A DNA stretch of 64,000 bases from Raffaelea ambrosiae (lineage: Eukaryota; Ascomycota; Sordariomycetes; Ophiostomatales; Ophiostomataceae). The stretch lies in contig PCDI01000013.1 of NCBI GenBank assembly GCA_002778195.1, forward strand, positions 1,023,900 through 1,087,899, in the 5' to 3' direction. The translations under genes and the position numbers were made by a program. The notes under the pieces were generated by a model, which saw only the letters and a list, made by a program, of their open reading frames with translations, was not told the DNA's origin and made no database searches. Shown here piece after piece: positions 10,553-21,966 of this stretch; position 1 is the first letter of the stretch; each line of letters opens with the position of its first letter.

Positions 10553-11689
10553 TCAGGCCTTCTTTTTCCGTCCCGGGCGGCCTCTCTTCTTTGGTGGCTC
10601 CTCGTCGCTGTCGCTCTCCAGCTTTGTCTTGACACCGGCACCTGATGCACCCCCGTCTGCGGCCCCCGTGCTGTTGCGGCTGGCACCGCGTGCATGCTTC
10701 TCGTCCGAGTCGACCTTCTTCACAATGTCGCGCAGGAAGTCCCACTGGTCGTCTGACTCGACCACCTGCTTGAGCATCTGCGCCGTCACGCGCTTCGAGC
10801 TCTTCGACTTGGCCACGTCCGCGCTCTTCGTGACCAATGCAATCATGAACAGCTCCAGCGCCTTGCCGACGGCAATGGGGGTTTGCTGTGACACCTTGCC
10901 GACCTCCTCGTCCGCCTGCATGATGCGCTTGATCCGCGCCGTGGGAAACTTAGTCTTCACCGGCGACGGAGCCACCACTGCCTTGTTCATGCTGCTGTTG
11001 CTGCTATTGCTATTGCTGTTGCTGTTGCTGTTGCCGCGCGCGGCCGCCCTCCGAGGCGGCATGTTGGGCGACGGAGTTGTCTGTGGTGGTTGTGTGTTTG
11101 CCGGTGGCTGCAGTTGCTGCTGTAGCTGTTGCTGTAGTTGCTGCTGCAATTGCTGCTGCTGCTGCTGCTGGTCAAACACCTGCTGCTGGCCGTGTGGTGG
11201 CAGTGTCTGATAGGGATCTGGCGCGTAGCCTGTTGGTTGTTGGTAGCCTTGTGGTGGCAGACCGTACTGCTGGAACTGTGGGCTGCCGTAGCCTTGAAAA
11301 TATTGCTCCTGCGGCGGCGGCGGCGGCAGCGACTGCTGCTGGTGTGGCTGTGGTGGCTGCTGCTGCTGATGCTGGGGCAGACCCTGGCCAGGAAAAGCGT
11401 AGGGCTGTGGAGACGCGACCGAACCCGGAGGTGCGTAGAAGGGCTGGGTGGACTGTGGAGTTGGCTGGTAGTAGGCCTGCTGGGGTGGTGGTGGCTGCAG
11501 GTGCTGCTGCTGTTGGGAGGGGGGATACCCGGGCTGCTGGTGCTGGTGCTGCTCGTAGGACAGCTGAGGCGGTTGCGAATACTGTGGATAGGGCGGTATT
11601 TGTTGCTGCTGTGGCTGCGGCACAGGCACCGGGGAGGAAAAGAACGACAGATCGGGGGACTTGGGGGCGTAGCTGCCTTCGCCGGACAT
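10553..11689 (-). CDS. bur6: Negative cofactor 2 alpha subunit (NC2-alpha/DRAP1, Bur6) with Gln/Pro-rich N-terminus (378 aa)
   Basis: NC2-alpha pairs with NC2-beta (Dr1/Ncb2) through a histone fold and binds TBP on promoter DNA, repressing or tuning RNA polymerase II initiation. It is a single exon. The histone fold is at about residues 247-323: KFPTARIKRIMQADEEVGKV, then IAVGKALELFMIALV, KRVTAQMLKQVVE and DDQWDFLRDIV, closely following DRAP1/Bur6. The C-terminus is basic (KKRGRPGRKKK, an AT-hook-like and nuclear-localisation motif) after an acidic patch. The first ~240 residues are almost wholly Q, P, Y, G and S with polyglutamine runs, which yeast Bur6 (about 140 aa) lacks. The start ATG at 11689 precedes MSGEGSYAPKSPDLSFF. 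Related histone-fold subunits (Dpb3/CHRAC type) are the alternative, but the DQWDFL region favours NC2-alpha. Confidence 0.85.
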   Translation of the reverse strand: MSGEGSYAPKSPDLSFFSSPVPVPQPQQQQIPPYPQYSQPPQLSYEQHQHQQPGYPPSQQQQHLQPPPPQQAYYQPTPQSTQPFYAPPGSVASPQPYAFPGQGLPQHQQQQPPQPHQQQSLPPPPPQEQYFQGYGSPQFQQYGLPPQGYQQPTGYAPDPYQTLPPHGQQQVFDQQQQQQQLQQQLQQQLQQQLQPPANTQPPQTTPSPNMPPRRAAARGNSNSNSNSNSSNSSMNKAVVAPSPVKTKFPTARIKRIMQADEEVGKVSQQTPIAVGKALELFMIALVTKSADVAKSKSSKRVTAQMLKQVVESDDQWDFLRDIVKKVDSDEKHARGASRNSTGAADGGASGAGVKTKLESDSDEEPPKKRGRPGRKKKA

Positions 11690-13836
11690 GGTTCTGTATT
11701 TATTCGGTGTTCTGGGCCTGACTTTCGCCCTAAACCCTTATTTGCTGATATTGCTGAGCCGGGATAATGAAATGGAGCAGCAGCTGGTTGGGCGGGTGCA
11801 CGCCAAAACGGGTCTGTGGGTGCTGCGCAGAATTTCCGGCCTAGTGGGAGCCTTGACTAGGCGGCTTCGTTTGCCGGCTTTGGTGGTTTTGTACTTTTGG
11901 GGGGCGGGTGGCCGCCGAGGCAGAGGCGGCGGCGGCGGATATACACCGTAAAATAGGCACACTAACTTCACCCCAACAGCGTGTTGGCGGCAAGCTTCGA
12001 CGTTCAGGTTCAGCTGGTGCTGTCTGTTGGTGAACAAGTCAGTCATACTGGCGCAACCACAAGGCTGCAGCCTGGCACCCGGACGAAAGAATGCAAACAG
12101 GAACTAGTTATCTCATCAATGGCGGCCGAGACATCCAGCGCCATCGAGCCAGTGACTGGGTGGTGCGTTGGCGTCTTTTATGCTCTGAAGCCATTTGGGC
12201 GGATTGGGGGCACAAAGCGAGCGCAGAATATGACAAGTGACAGGCGCAAACCAGTGGACGTTGGCAGCGTTACTGTTGCAGGAGTCTGGCTCGGCTCCCT
12301 GGCGAGTAACGCACTAGCCGATGTCTCGGGGGGGGGGGGGAGTGTAGGCGTAAGAAGGGGTTGCAGCGAGTGCTATTTACCTTGTTGCTCCAGAGGGCCT
12401 GTAAAGCCAGGAGGTTCCGCAAAACCAGACAAGGGCTCCGAAGAAATAAAAATGAATAAAACACAATAAAATGAAAGGAATCCACCACCAAAATGAACAG
12501 GCCAGAATATGGGAAAGAGGGAACCCGAAAGGTATAATGTGATAGGACAGGAAGGCGCGCAGGGCGCTGTGATTGGCGTAGAGGGAGGGGCAGCCTTGGG
12601 CAGGAGCTCAGAGAGCTCCTTGGATGGGGGGGTGCGACGATTTTACCCTTTTTTTATTTTCCTTCTTTTTTCCCACTTTCCCCCATCAGCTCGGCGGGCT
12701 TTTTCGTGGGACATTGCGTCCGTTTATATGCGCGACGCGGCAGCTGTTGGTCGCGCCTTCCAAACAAGGAGAGGGGCTGAGGGGGGTAGAATGCGACATG
12801 TTGATTGGCCATATGCAACAAAGGAGGCCCACACCCCTCCCTTCTCCCCACTCTCTTAGGCCAGTACGTCAAAAAACCACATATTGGAGAGAGCAAATCA
12901 GCAGCGCCACATCGCTTTTGCAGTCACCACTTGTTGAAATCGGGATATCACCAGCGCGCAGACACAGCAGCGCCACTGCAACTCCAGCCCGGAAGAAAAA
13001 GAAGAAGAAAAAAATTTACCACCACCGCTGCGGGCGCAGGGGCTGTCTGAGGGAACACAAGAACACAAGAACCCAAGCGACCCTCCCTGGGCAGAAAACG
13101 GAAACAAAACAGTCAAAAATCACTTTGTGCGCAGTGCGAAGGAAAGTGTCGCACGTTTCAGCGCCCATTCCAGTCGATCAGATCGCCAGTCCTGCACCAC
13201 ACCCTGAAGAGGCACAACAGGCCCGGCGCGACTCTGTTTGTCCAGCCGCATTGCTCGCTCGGCTGCGCTCGGAGAACGATCTTATCTTGGCCACAGCGCC
13301 CGTCTGGCTTCGTTGCCCGGACGGCGATCATCCTCGGTTTCTATGCTAGCTTTAAAAAAAGGGATAGAAAGCGGTGAGTGGGCACCCGAGCTGACCAACG
13401 CTGGCCAACTCATCAAGGCAAAAAAGACCAGAGCGCGTGGACAGTGATGCTTCAACTTTGGACGCGATGATGCGAGGTTGCCGGCGGCAGCAGCGCCCGT
13501 TCTGCCTAGGATGAGTGGCAGGCGTCCACGGTGAAGGTGAGCCATATACAGACAAACACGCCCAGTCAGCGATGGAAACAGGCGGCCGCAGTGATGAGCA
13601 AAGAGCAAACAACCTCGACCAGAGACGAAACCGAGCCCTGCGCAGGTTGGAGGAAGCCGAGTTCTCTTCTGGAGGGCTATGGTTTTACCGTCCTGTCGCA
13701 GCGCGCTGTCTGTGACGGCCATTTTAAAACTTGATCTAATCTGACGCGGCTGTTGATCGGATACCACGAAATTTTTTTTTTCTGGGACTGGGCGTGGCCC
13801 CTCGCCCCCTTTTTTTTGTTGCTATTTACACATAGT
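11690..13836. other. Intergenic: NC2-alpha promoter and hydrolase 3' flank
   Basis: About 2.1 kb without a convincing gene. Close upstream of the NC2-alpha ATG (about 11730-11745) lies a telobox-like stretch, CCCTAAACCC. A G run lies at 12331-12340, and A/T runs near 12650 and 13770-13820. Small plus and minus frames (up to ~240 aa) have no recognisable domain and biased composition. Confidence 0.4.
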
Positions 13837-15636
13837 TCAGCTGGTTAACCGTCGCCGTATAGCTTCCACGATGGCACGCAGACTCCCGAAGCGGCGCGCG
13901 TCAGAATCTCCCACAAACACGGCCGCCAGAGGCCAGGCGTGGACGCCGAGCCCGCGCGTCGCGTCGACCTCGACCTCGATGCCGGCTTTGCGCAGGCCGG
14001 CCGCCCACGCGCAAATCTCCTCCACGAACACCTCTTCCTCGCCATAGGTCACAAGGAACCCGCAGGACGGCGCTGCGCGTCGCCACCAGTCGTCGTCGTG
14101 GCAGTCGCCGGGCGACATGAGGGGGCTGATCGCGACGGCTGATGACGACGGCAATCGCGAGGACGATTTCGACGACCTTGTGGCGAACGGCTCTGATCCT
14201 GGCGCGGATACATACCATGGGGTCCGCTGGATCGGTGCCACCCGGGCCGCCGTCTCGCGCCCCAGGAACTGGACTGCGCAGTCGCTCAGGACGGGCACGT
14301 CCAGAAAGTCACTCGGCGACTGCCGGTACCGATGCGACCACAGCGTCAGCCAGGGCGAAATGAGGACGGCGAACCTGGGCAGAGGCGGCGCCACGAGGCT
14401 CTCGCTGCTCAGACGCTGTCGAAGGACGGCCATGGCCGGGGCATGGCTGCTGCTGCGATGCGTCTTGCTAGCCGGGCCGAGGATGATCGCATCCTCGGGA
14501 CGGTCTTGGTCGTCTCTAGCTCGAGCCAGGTACAGCAGCAGGCTGAGCACGAGGCCGCCGCCCGCCGAGTCACCAGCCACGATGATCCGCTCGGGTTCGT
14601 TGCGTGCCGCCGTAGACAGGACATGCGCGTACGCGTGAACGGCCTCGCGCAGCTGTGTCGGATACGTGGCTTCGGGTGCCAGCGTGTAGTCCAGGCTGAA
14701 AACGGCCGGGTTGCTGAACCTGGCTTGGCTGCTGTGGGCCCCAGCTGCTGCTACCGCCGCCGCCGCTGTTGTTGTTGTTGTTGTTGTTGTCAAGAGGGCG
14801 ACCCACGAGAGGAGAAATTCGAGGTAAAAGTATGACGTTCCGAAAGCGTAGCCGCCGCCATGGGCAAAGAAGAGGACAATATCTGCCGGCTTCGTAGAGT
14901 CCTTGACAATCCAGACGCCACGGAAGTTGGCCTGGACCACCGAGATCAGTGTCAGCTTTTCCGCAACAGCCAGCGAGGCAACGAGTCCAACAGCAACATA
15001 CATCCACATATTCGCGCCAGCGCGGAGGCGACACCGCGCCGCCACCACCACCGCCATCACCACGGCGAGCGAAGTGGCCGTGTCGCAGCTGGCGGAAGCG
15101 CAGGAAGGGCACGTTGACGGCGCGCGAGAAGAAGACGCGGATGACCCGCATCGGCATGTGCGCAAAGCCCCAGCGCACACAGCGCACGACAATGTCCTCG
15201 AACACGGAAGCCGAGCCGCCCGGGACGGCCATCTTGCTAGAGGGGCCACAGCTGCTGCTGGCGACCGTCGTACCATTGACAGAGTAGTATCCAGCACGTG
15301 CGCGAATGCGGAACTCCAATAGCTTTTGCAGCACGATACTCAACGGCAGCCGAAGGACTATTCTTGGAGGCCAGGCCAAGAAAGAAAAAAAAGACAATTG
15401 TGAGCCAAAAGAGAAAAGGGTTCAAAAACAGGCATTCTGCCATTACTTGGGGGGAACACACGTAGAAATGGCAGTGCTCGTAGGATGCACGCAAACGTGG
15501 CCACGATGCCGGCCTGGAGCAGCAGCTGCGGCGCCAGGAACAGGCAAAAGACCAGGCAGTCGAGGAGCGAGACGGGCCCCAGCAAGGGCACCCGTTTGCG
15601 ACGCGGCGGCGGCGGCAGCAGCATTATCGTCCTCAT
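13837..15636 (-). CDS. Membrane-anchored alpha/beta hydrolase, hormone-sensitive-lipase/arylacetamide-deacetylase-like (541 aa)
   Basis: Predicted carboxylester hydrolase. The model is complement(join(13837..14931,15002..15357,15462..15636)), with introns of 70 and 104 bp. Exon 1 encodes MRTIMLLPPPPRRKR followed by a hydrophobic segment (about residues 20-55), so the protein is probably membrane-anchored by its N-terminus. The fold signatures are the oxyanion motif HGGGY at 201-205, the nucleophile elbow GDSAGGG with Ser299, the FSLDYTLAPEATYP strand, and a C-terminal GVHAWPL that should carry the catalytic His. The acid residue is probably in the YGEEEVFVEE segment. There are low-complexity inserts: Thr/Ala after residue 220 and Ser-rich near 430. 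An upstream in-frame extension exists, so the start is provisional. Substrate is unknown. Confidence 0.78.
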
Positions 15637-16394
15637 CCTGGGGAAGGTGCTCGCAATATTAGACGCAATGAGAGAATGGGGAAAGGTTCCATTGGAGGAG
15701 GGCCAGCGAGATCTCGGGCAGGCCGATCTTGAAACGGGATCCCGTCTGGGGAAGGGGGGGGGGGGGCCCTTTTTAAAAGAGAAGGATGCTTCCCAGAATC
15801 CGAAGATCGACCGCGGTAGGCCGGCGTCCGAGCACGCAAGTCGACAGGCCAAAAAGCCAGCACCACATCTACACACACAGAGATGGCCAGCAAGTCGTCC
15901 ATGGGGAGTTGGTGAGGGGTTTTGTAAGTGATTTGTCTACTGAGCCACGGGGCTCAGATTTGGGTCTAAGACAGCGCCATCTATGCAGCTAGATGAGCCC
16001 AGGACAGGGAATCACAGGCCAGCTTCGATTTGGATCCGCCTGGATGGCCCGAGGCAGAGGTGCATGCACCCACCAAAGCGGTCGGTTGGCCTGCGGCACC
16101 TCGTTCTTGGTCTTCCTTTTCAAATATAGACACACTTCTTTTGCGACTCTGCAAATGTGGCCGGTGCCAAATACCTCACGATGTACATATATGTCGCAAT
16201 CATCATCCTAGCCAGTTCTTGTTTGTTTTCTTGTTTGTTGGCCCTCCTTTGTCATCCTCCCATTGTGCTCGTAGCCTTGCGGTTTTGTAATTCCCTCCAC
16301 CATACTTTGTCTCAGTCTTGTTTTGAATTCTACCTTTTTTTTTAACAACTTCCAGTCTATACATCAATCAATCCAAAGAAAAATCTAAAAATTA
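15637..16394. other. Intergenic: hydrolase upstream region and xylulokinase 3' flank
   Basis: About 760 bp. Homopolymer G near 15755-15770 and T near 16330-16342 are seen. No gene is recognised. Confidence 0.4.
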
Positions 16395-18403
16395 TTATGC
16401 CGTCGTCTCCTTGGCCGCCGCCGCCGCCGCCCGCTTCGCATGCTCCTCCTTCAGGATCGTCTCCTCCATCTCGGCAAACGCCCCCAGCACACGCCCGTAC
16501 TGCGCAAACGGCCCCGGCCGGTACCCCGGGTCCACCTTCTCGATCGCTCCCTCGGGCTTCCACCGCTTGCCAATCAGCTCGTCGAACGTTTCGTGGCGTG
16601 TGGCGTTGTCGTGGTCCGTGACCGTCTGCCGCTCCATCGCCCACAGCGCCTTGTACGCGCCGCCCAGCGCGCACGCGTTGCCGCCCACGTCCAGGCGGTA
16701 CACGCCCTCGGCGCCGCCCAGGACCTCGCCCAGGACCTGGGCAATCGCCGGGTTGAGACTGCCGCCGCCGACGAGGTAGATCCGCCGGGGCTGCGCGGGC
16801 AGCGTCGTCCCGGTGCCCACGGCGGCATCGGTCTCCTCCGTGGCCGGCACGTCGTGCACCAGCGCCTGGGACCGCAGCCGCAGCGACAGCGCCTGCGCCT
16901 CGACAATCGTGCGTGCGTCCTGCGCGGCTCCCCAGGGCTGGGTGACCCGGGTCAGCTGGCTGCCGTCGGCGGCGCGGCACGTATACCGCCACGTGCCCGC
17001 GGGGATGTTGGGGACGATCTCGTTGAGGTAAAAGTAGAGGCCCAGGCGGGCGGTGTCCGGGTTGGCGGGGCCGGTGCCCAGCACGGGCGTGGCCAGGACG
17101 GCCTGGTTGAAGGCCGCCCACGGGTCGCCGCCGCCGCCGCCGCCGCCACCACCACCACCACCCGTCTTGGCTGCCGCGGTCGCGGTCGCGGTCGCAGGCA
17201 GCAGCGCGTCCCGCACCTTCTCCCGGGCCAGGCCGCCGTTCTTGTAGCACAGCATGAACATGTAGTGGCCCGGCGTGGTCGGGTGGTTGAAAAAGTGGTA
17301 GCTCGGATGCGGCTTGTAGTGCGGCGTCACCATGAGGAAGGTGGTCGACGTGCCCAGGCTGACAATGGCGTCGAGCGGCCGCAGCGGCAGCGCCAGGATC
17401 GTCGCCGGGTTGTCGCCCGTAAAGGGGGCCACCTGGCAGTCGGGGGAGAAGCCGTAGCGGCGCACAAAGTAGCCGGCCAGGGCGCCCATGCTGCCGCCGC
17501 CGTCGATGCGGACCTCGCCCAGCTTGGCTCGGAGGTCGGCGGCTGCTCCGGGTGCCCCGCCGGCGGCCAGCCCGAGCAGCGCCTCCGACCATTGCGCGCC
17601 CGGAATGTCCCACAAGTCCATGCCACAGACGTCGCTGATGTCCATGGGCGCGACGGCGCCCAGCAGCACGGACGCGACAAACGACGAGGCGAGCGAGATG
17701 CGCGCAGTGGCCGCGTACGCGTCCGGCTCGTGGCGGCGGATGCGCATGATCTGGGTGCCGGTGAACCGGTGGTGGGCGGCGCTGCCGGTGACGTCGGCGA
17801 GTTTCTGCGGGGACCCGAGGAAGGCGTCGAAGCGGTCGCACTCGGCCTGCGTGCTCTGGTCCTGCCAGTTGGGCGCCCAGGGCCGGGAGAAGGCGTCGGC
17901 GAGGGCCTCCGCGAGAGACGCCGCGGACGAGGCGCTGTCCGCGGCGAGCGCGCTGAGGCTCGTTTCGGCGGCCGCCCCCCAGTAGACACTCCCGTGCTGC
18001 TGGCAGGAGCCGCTGATGGCGCGGATGCGGGCGATGACGGCCGGGCCATCCGGGGTGGCGTGCAGCCGGGTCAGCACGAGGTCGATGGCCTCGAGCCACA
18101 TGCGCACCGGCGCGTAGACCTCGCCGGTCTCCTGGCGCACGAGGACGCCCTTGTGGAGGCCATACTTCTCACCAAAGTCGGCGTCGAAGTCGACCTTGAC
18201 CTGGGCGACGACGCGCAGATCAGAGGCGACGACAATGGCTGCGCAGGAGTCGTCAGCCAAGGTTTTTTTCCATACACACAAAAGGACAACCAGACAAGAC
18301 GAGGAACAAACAAAGCAGCACACGCCACGTACGCACCCTTTAGCTGTTGCGTAGACAGATCAAGCCCCAGATACAGGGGTCCTTTAGGCGCGTCGGCCGC
18401 CAT
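16395..18403 (-). CDS. xks1: D-xylulokinase (FGGY carbohydrate kinase, 636 aa)
   Basis: Phosphorylates D-xylulose with ATP to xylulose 5-phosphate, the step that feeds xylose and arabinose into the pentose phosphate pathway. The model is complement(join(16395..18238,18337..18403)). Exon 1 encodes MAADAPKGPLYLGLDLSTQQLK, and a 98-bp intron ends at CTGCGCAG. The joined sequence LDLSTQQLKAIVVASDLRVV is the typical fungal xylulokinase N-terminus with the phosphate-binding loop. Further family features are ISGSCQQHGSVYW, RFTGTQIMRI, MDISDVCGMDLWDI, IVSLGTSTTFLM and YLVGGGSLNPAI. An unusual glycine run (about 12 Gly, near residue 350) interrupts the C-terminal lobe between the LLPATATATA segment and DPWAAFN. 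The neighbouring genes are not pentose-related. An antisense frame of 681 codons is a GC shadow. Confidence 0.93.
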
Positions 18404-19647
18404 GGTCGACGGGACGGAACGGGCGGCTGAGAGGGTAGCAAGGAGGGATTGCAAAACCAGCGTGGCCGGGAAAACAAATCGGTGAACGTCTCCCTTTGCC
18501 CGTGCAGCAACGGATCTTAGAATGCGATTCGGGACGGGAGGAGCAAGGTGTGGTTACAGTTTTGAGAGACACGGCCTGATGATGTAGGATTTGCTCAGTA
18601 TGGGAGAAGAGGATGAAAGTCGAGATACAAGCGAGAAACACACGGAAAAAAAAGGGTGTGGGTGACCTGACTTCCTGCATACATATTAACTACTTCCTCG
18701 CCGACGCCCGGGCTCCGATGTTCGCAAGTCCCACAGTTCTCCGACAGTCACACCAAGCGACGTCTGCTCGTATAAAACCACGAGCTGCTCCCCCGGCCGT
18801 CCACGCGCGGCCCGACACATTCATCCAGCGCAAAATCATCGTGGGAAACAGGTGCTTGCTGCTAAGGCCGCTGGCTAAGGCCGCTTAGCGAGGGGTTCTG
18901 GCAGCCTCGTGAGCCGTGGGGCCATTTAGGCTAAATTGCCATCGAGCTCTTCCAGCCAATGCCGTTGCAGCATGTGGGCTGGCCGCAGGCCTTAGCCCCC
19001 GACCCAATCAAGAGCCTTGCATTTCTGCATTTGCAGGGCCCCCGAAGCCCAGAGCGCCAGCTGGACAGAGCTGACAGGCAGAGTCGACATCACGGGCGAA
19101 TGAGAGACAGCAGAATTGAAACACGCTGCGTCGCCAGAAAAAAAGGAGAAAAGAAGCAAAAAAAAAAAAAGGACGAGCCAAAAAAGGGCTCTCTCAAGGA
19201 TTGGACCAATTCCAGCTGTTCTAATGGCAACCCCTGCGAAAAAAAGCAATACGTATGCTCACTAACCCACCCCCTTTTGGTTCGACTGAATGACACCCGT
19301 GTACACCGTAGCACACTCTCATACCCGACTCCTTTTTGCAAGCTTTCCGTGATGGTGAAGTACTGTAACATGTAACTACAATGCAAATGCAAGCTGTCCT
19401 GTATTGCCCCCCCCCGAAATTTTCTCTTTTTTTTTCGCGTCCATACCCAGAAGAAACTATACGAGTATACCGAAAGAGCAAACCAATAATAACAACATCC
19501 AAAACTAAATTGAAAGGAACGGCAAAGAAACAAAATTGAAAATGATAAATCCCTTAGTGACTCCTGTATCCCAATGTCTTTTGTGTGCTATATTTTGTTA
19601 TATTTTGTTCTTCTTTTCCTCCGTCTAGAGCTCTAGAGCAATTGCTT
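18404..19647. other. Intergenic: xylulokinase promoter and CDF transporter 3' flank
   Basis: About 1.2 kb. An A run lies at 19159-19171 and a T run near 19429-19437. No gene is supported. Confidence 0.4.
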
Positions 19648-21966
19648 TCAATTCTTCGAGTTCCCATTGGTTTTCCCACTGGCGTGTCCATTGGTGTTAC
19701 CATTGGTGTGTCCGTTGGCGTGTCCGTTGGCGTGCCTGTGGTTCTGCTCGCCAGCGTGATCATGCTCGTGGCCATGGTCGTGTTCGTGGTCATGGTCATG
19801 TTCGTGGTCATGGTCGTGGTCATGTTCGTGATCGTGATCGTCTGTGCCGGCATCTGACTTGGCATCCTGGTTGATCTCGGGCGAGATAAACTCGTCGTAC
19901 TTGGCCGTCGTCTCATCCAGCTGCACGAAGCGCACACGCACACGCCGGACACCGCGTACCGTTGCGCCGACCTGTGCGCGCACAGCCTCCTCGATGCTCC
20001 GCACTGTCTCAACCGTCCAGGCATTGGGCACTGCCAGCTCCAGGTCGACCAGGTAGTTCTGGCCGGACTTGACGCCCGACACGTCGCGCAGCTCAATCAG
20101 GTGCTGCTGGCCATCAACCACAAACACGTGGTCGGCCAGGCACCTGGCCACCTGCTTGCGCACGGACTGTTTCACCTCGGTATCGATGCTGCGGTCAGCC
20201 AGCTCATACAGTGCTGACCAGGTGTTCTCCCACCCGGCGCGAATCACCAGCAAAGAAATAAAGAGACCCCCAACAGGGTCCAGCCACGAGGCATCGTGAA
20301 TCAGATTGGCGCCGAGAATGGCGGCGAGTGTGACAATACCAGTCATGCTGTCGACACGGTGGTGAATCGCATTGGAGGCCAGCACAGATGACTTGCGCTC
20401 GCGAGCGATCTTCATAGCTGTAGAGGCGGCCTAGTTAGCAAGAGAGTGGACTATGTAGCTGGCCCTCCCCTCCCCAACATGGCAGCAACAGACAGGGAGA
20501 AACCAAGAGCATGGAGAGTTCGGGCGGGTGTTGTGCAGAAAGCATTGCGTACTTGCGCGGTAGAGCCACTCTTTGACGGCGACTGTGCCAAGCGCCAGCC
20601 AAGCAGCGTGCAGGCTAGGACCGTCGCCATGTCCACCATGAACGTGCCCGTGGCTGTGGCCGTGGGCGTGGGCGAGGACCTCGGCAGCAGCCGCGGCATC
20701 CAGAAAGAAATGGGCGTAGAGTGTCTCGAGGCTGTTCATGCACATGAACAGGCCGCCGCCCAGCAGCATGCTCGAGACGCCGAGCGAGCCCAGGCTCTCG
20801 ACCTTGCCAAAGCCGGTAGGGAAGCGGTCTGTGGGCGGGCGCAAGCTCCAGGAGACCGTGGCCAGCGTCAGAAAGTCGGAAGCCAGATCGGTCAAACTAT
20901 GCCAAGCGTCGGCAACCATCGACTGCGAGTTGAAAAAGTACCCTCCGGCGCCCTTGACGAAGGCCATGCCCAGATTGGAATAGAGGCCGATGCGGGTGAT
21001 CCGGACGCCGGCGTCGTTCTTGTTCTGCGAGGTCAGGTAGACATTGTCGTGGTGATGGTGGTGGTGGCCGAGGCCGAGGCCGTGCGAATGCGAGTGGCCA
21101 TTCTCGGCCGCGTCCGAGTCCTTGTGGGAGTGCGAGTCGTCGCTGTGGGTGCGGGCCTGGGTAGTAGCCATGATGGCTGGGAGCCAGCGGGCAAGTTTGC
21201 GGCGCTGCTTTTGCGAGAAGGAGTGGGCAAAGACAGCCAAGGGGTCGTGGCGAGGAGAATACGAAGACGAGGAGGAGGAGGATGAAGAAGACGAGGAGGT
21301 CGAAGAGGTCGAGGAAGGCGACGATGGCGAGGAATATGAAAAGTGCACAGAGTGCACAGTGGAGTTGCTGTTGGGTGTCGATCGCGAGGCGGCTGACGCA
21401 TGCGACGTCGACAACGGGGCGACCAGCGACGTGGAGAAAAACAGGGGCGAGGACGGGTTGTGGAAGTCGGAGAGTGTCAGAGACGACGAGGCGGGCGGCA
21501 GGGTCGATGAACTGGCCAGGGGCGACAATGCGGAAGCTGAGCACGTGGATTGCCAAGGAAAGGAGGGCGAGGCTTTCGTCTGGTATACGCGACGCTGCGA
21601 GCCTGCTGTTGGATGTGGTTGAGGTGGCCTTAATAACTCCTGGCTGAAGTGGAAGGAGCGACTGTGGGTGTGGTGTTGGTGCAGGGGGAGGCTGTGGCTG
21701 TGGCTGTCAGTGCTGTAAGTGCTGTCGTAATTGCCCTCGTAATGGTTGTTAATGCTGGTCTGGGTTGGCCCGTGGCTGCTTCTGCTGGTGCTAGTTGTGC
21801 TGGTGCCATGGTTGGAGCTGTGATGGCGGCCGCTGGGACGTGCGCGGTGGCTGCGGCTCGAATTGGAAAGCGCGACGGAGGGCCAAAATGTTGCACTCGC
21901 ACAGCGCGAAACACCCAGTCGCAGAGGGCGCCCGCCTGAGGGGCCGCGCCAGCGGAGCGACGGCAT
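19648..21966 (-). CDS. mmt1: Cation diffusion facilitator, mitochondrial Mmt1/Mmt2-like metal transporter (727 aa)
   Basis: Predicted proton-coupled divalent metal carrier. The yeast homologues Mmt1/2 act in mitochondrial iron handling. The model is complement(join(19648..20417,20553..21966)), with a 135-bp intron in phase 1. The N-terminal ~40 residues are Arg/Ser-rich without acidic residues, fitting a mitochondrial presequence. They are followed by a ~230-residue Ser/Thr/His/Pro-rich region and a run of His. The CDF core includes RITRIGLYSNLGMAFVKGAGGYFFNSQSMVADAWHSLTDL (H-x3-D), LRPPTDRFPTGFGKVESLGSLGVS, and after the intron SNAIHHRVDSMTGIVTLAA (second H-x3-D). The cytosol- or matrix-facing C-terminal domain reads VDGQQHLIELRDVSG. 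The protein ends in a ~30-residue His/Asp/Glu repeat and an Asn/Gly/His repeat. Metal and membrane are inferred from the family, not shown by the sequence. Confidence 0.85.

Noticed and set aside
12624..13349. 241-codon plus-strand frame
   Set aside because: No recognisable domain, and it contains poly-Phe and poly-Lys from T and A runs; treated as intergenic.
16440..18485. 681-codon plus-strand open frame opposite xylulokinase
   Set aside because: It mirrors the GC-rich codon pattern of the real gene, lacks any domain, and the sense strand is a clear xylulokinase.
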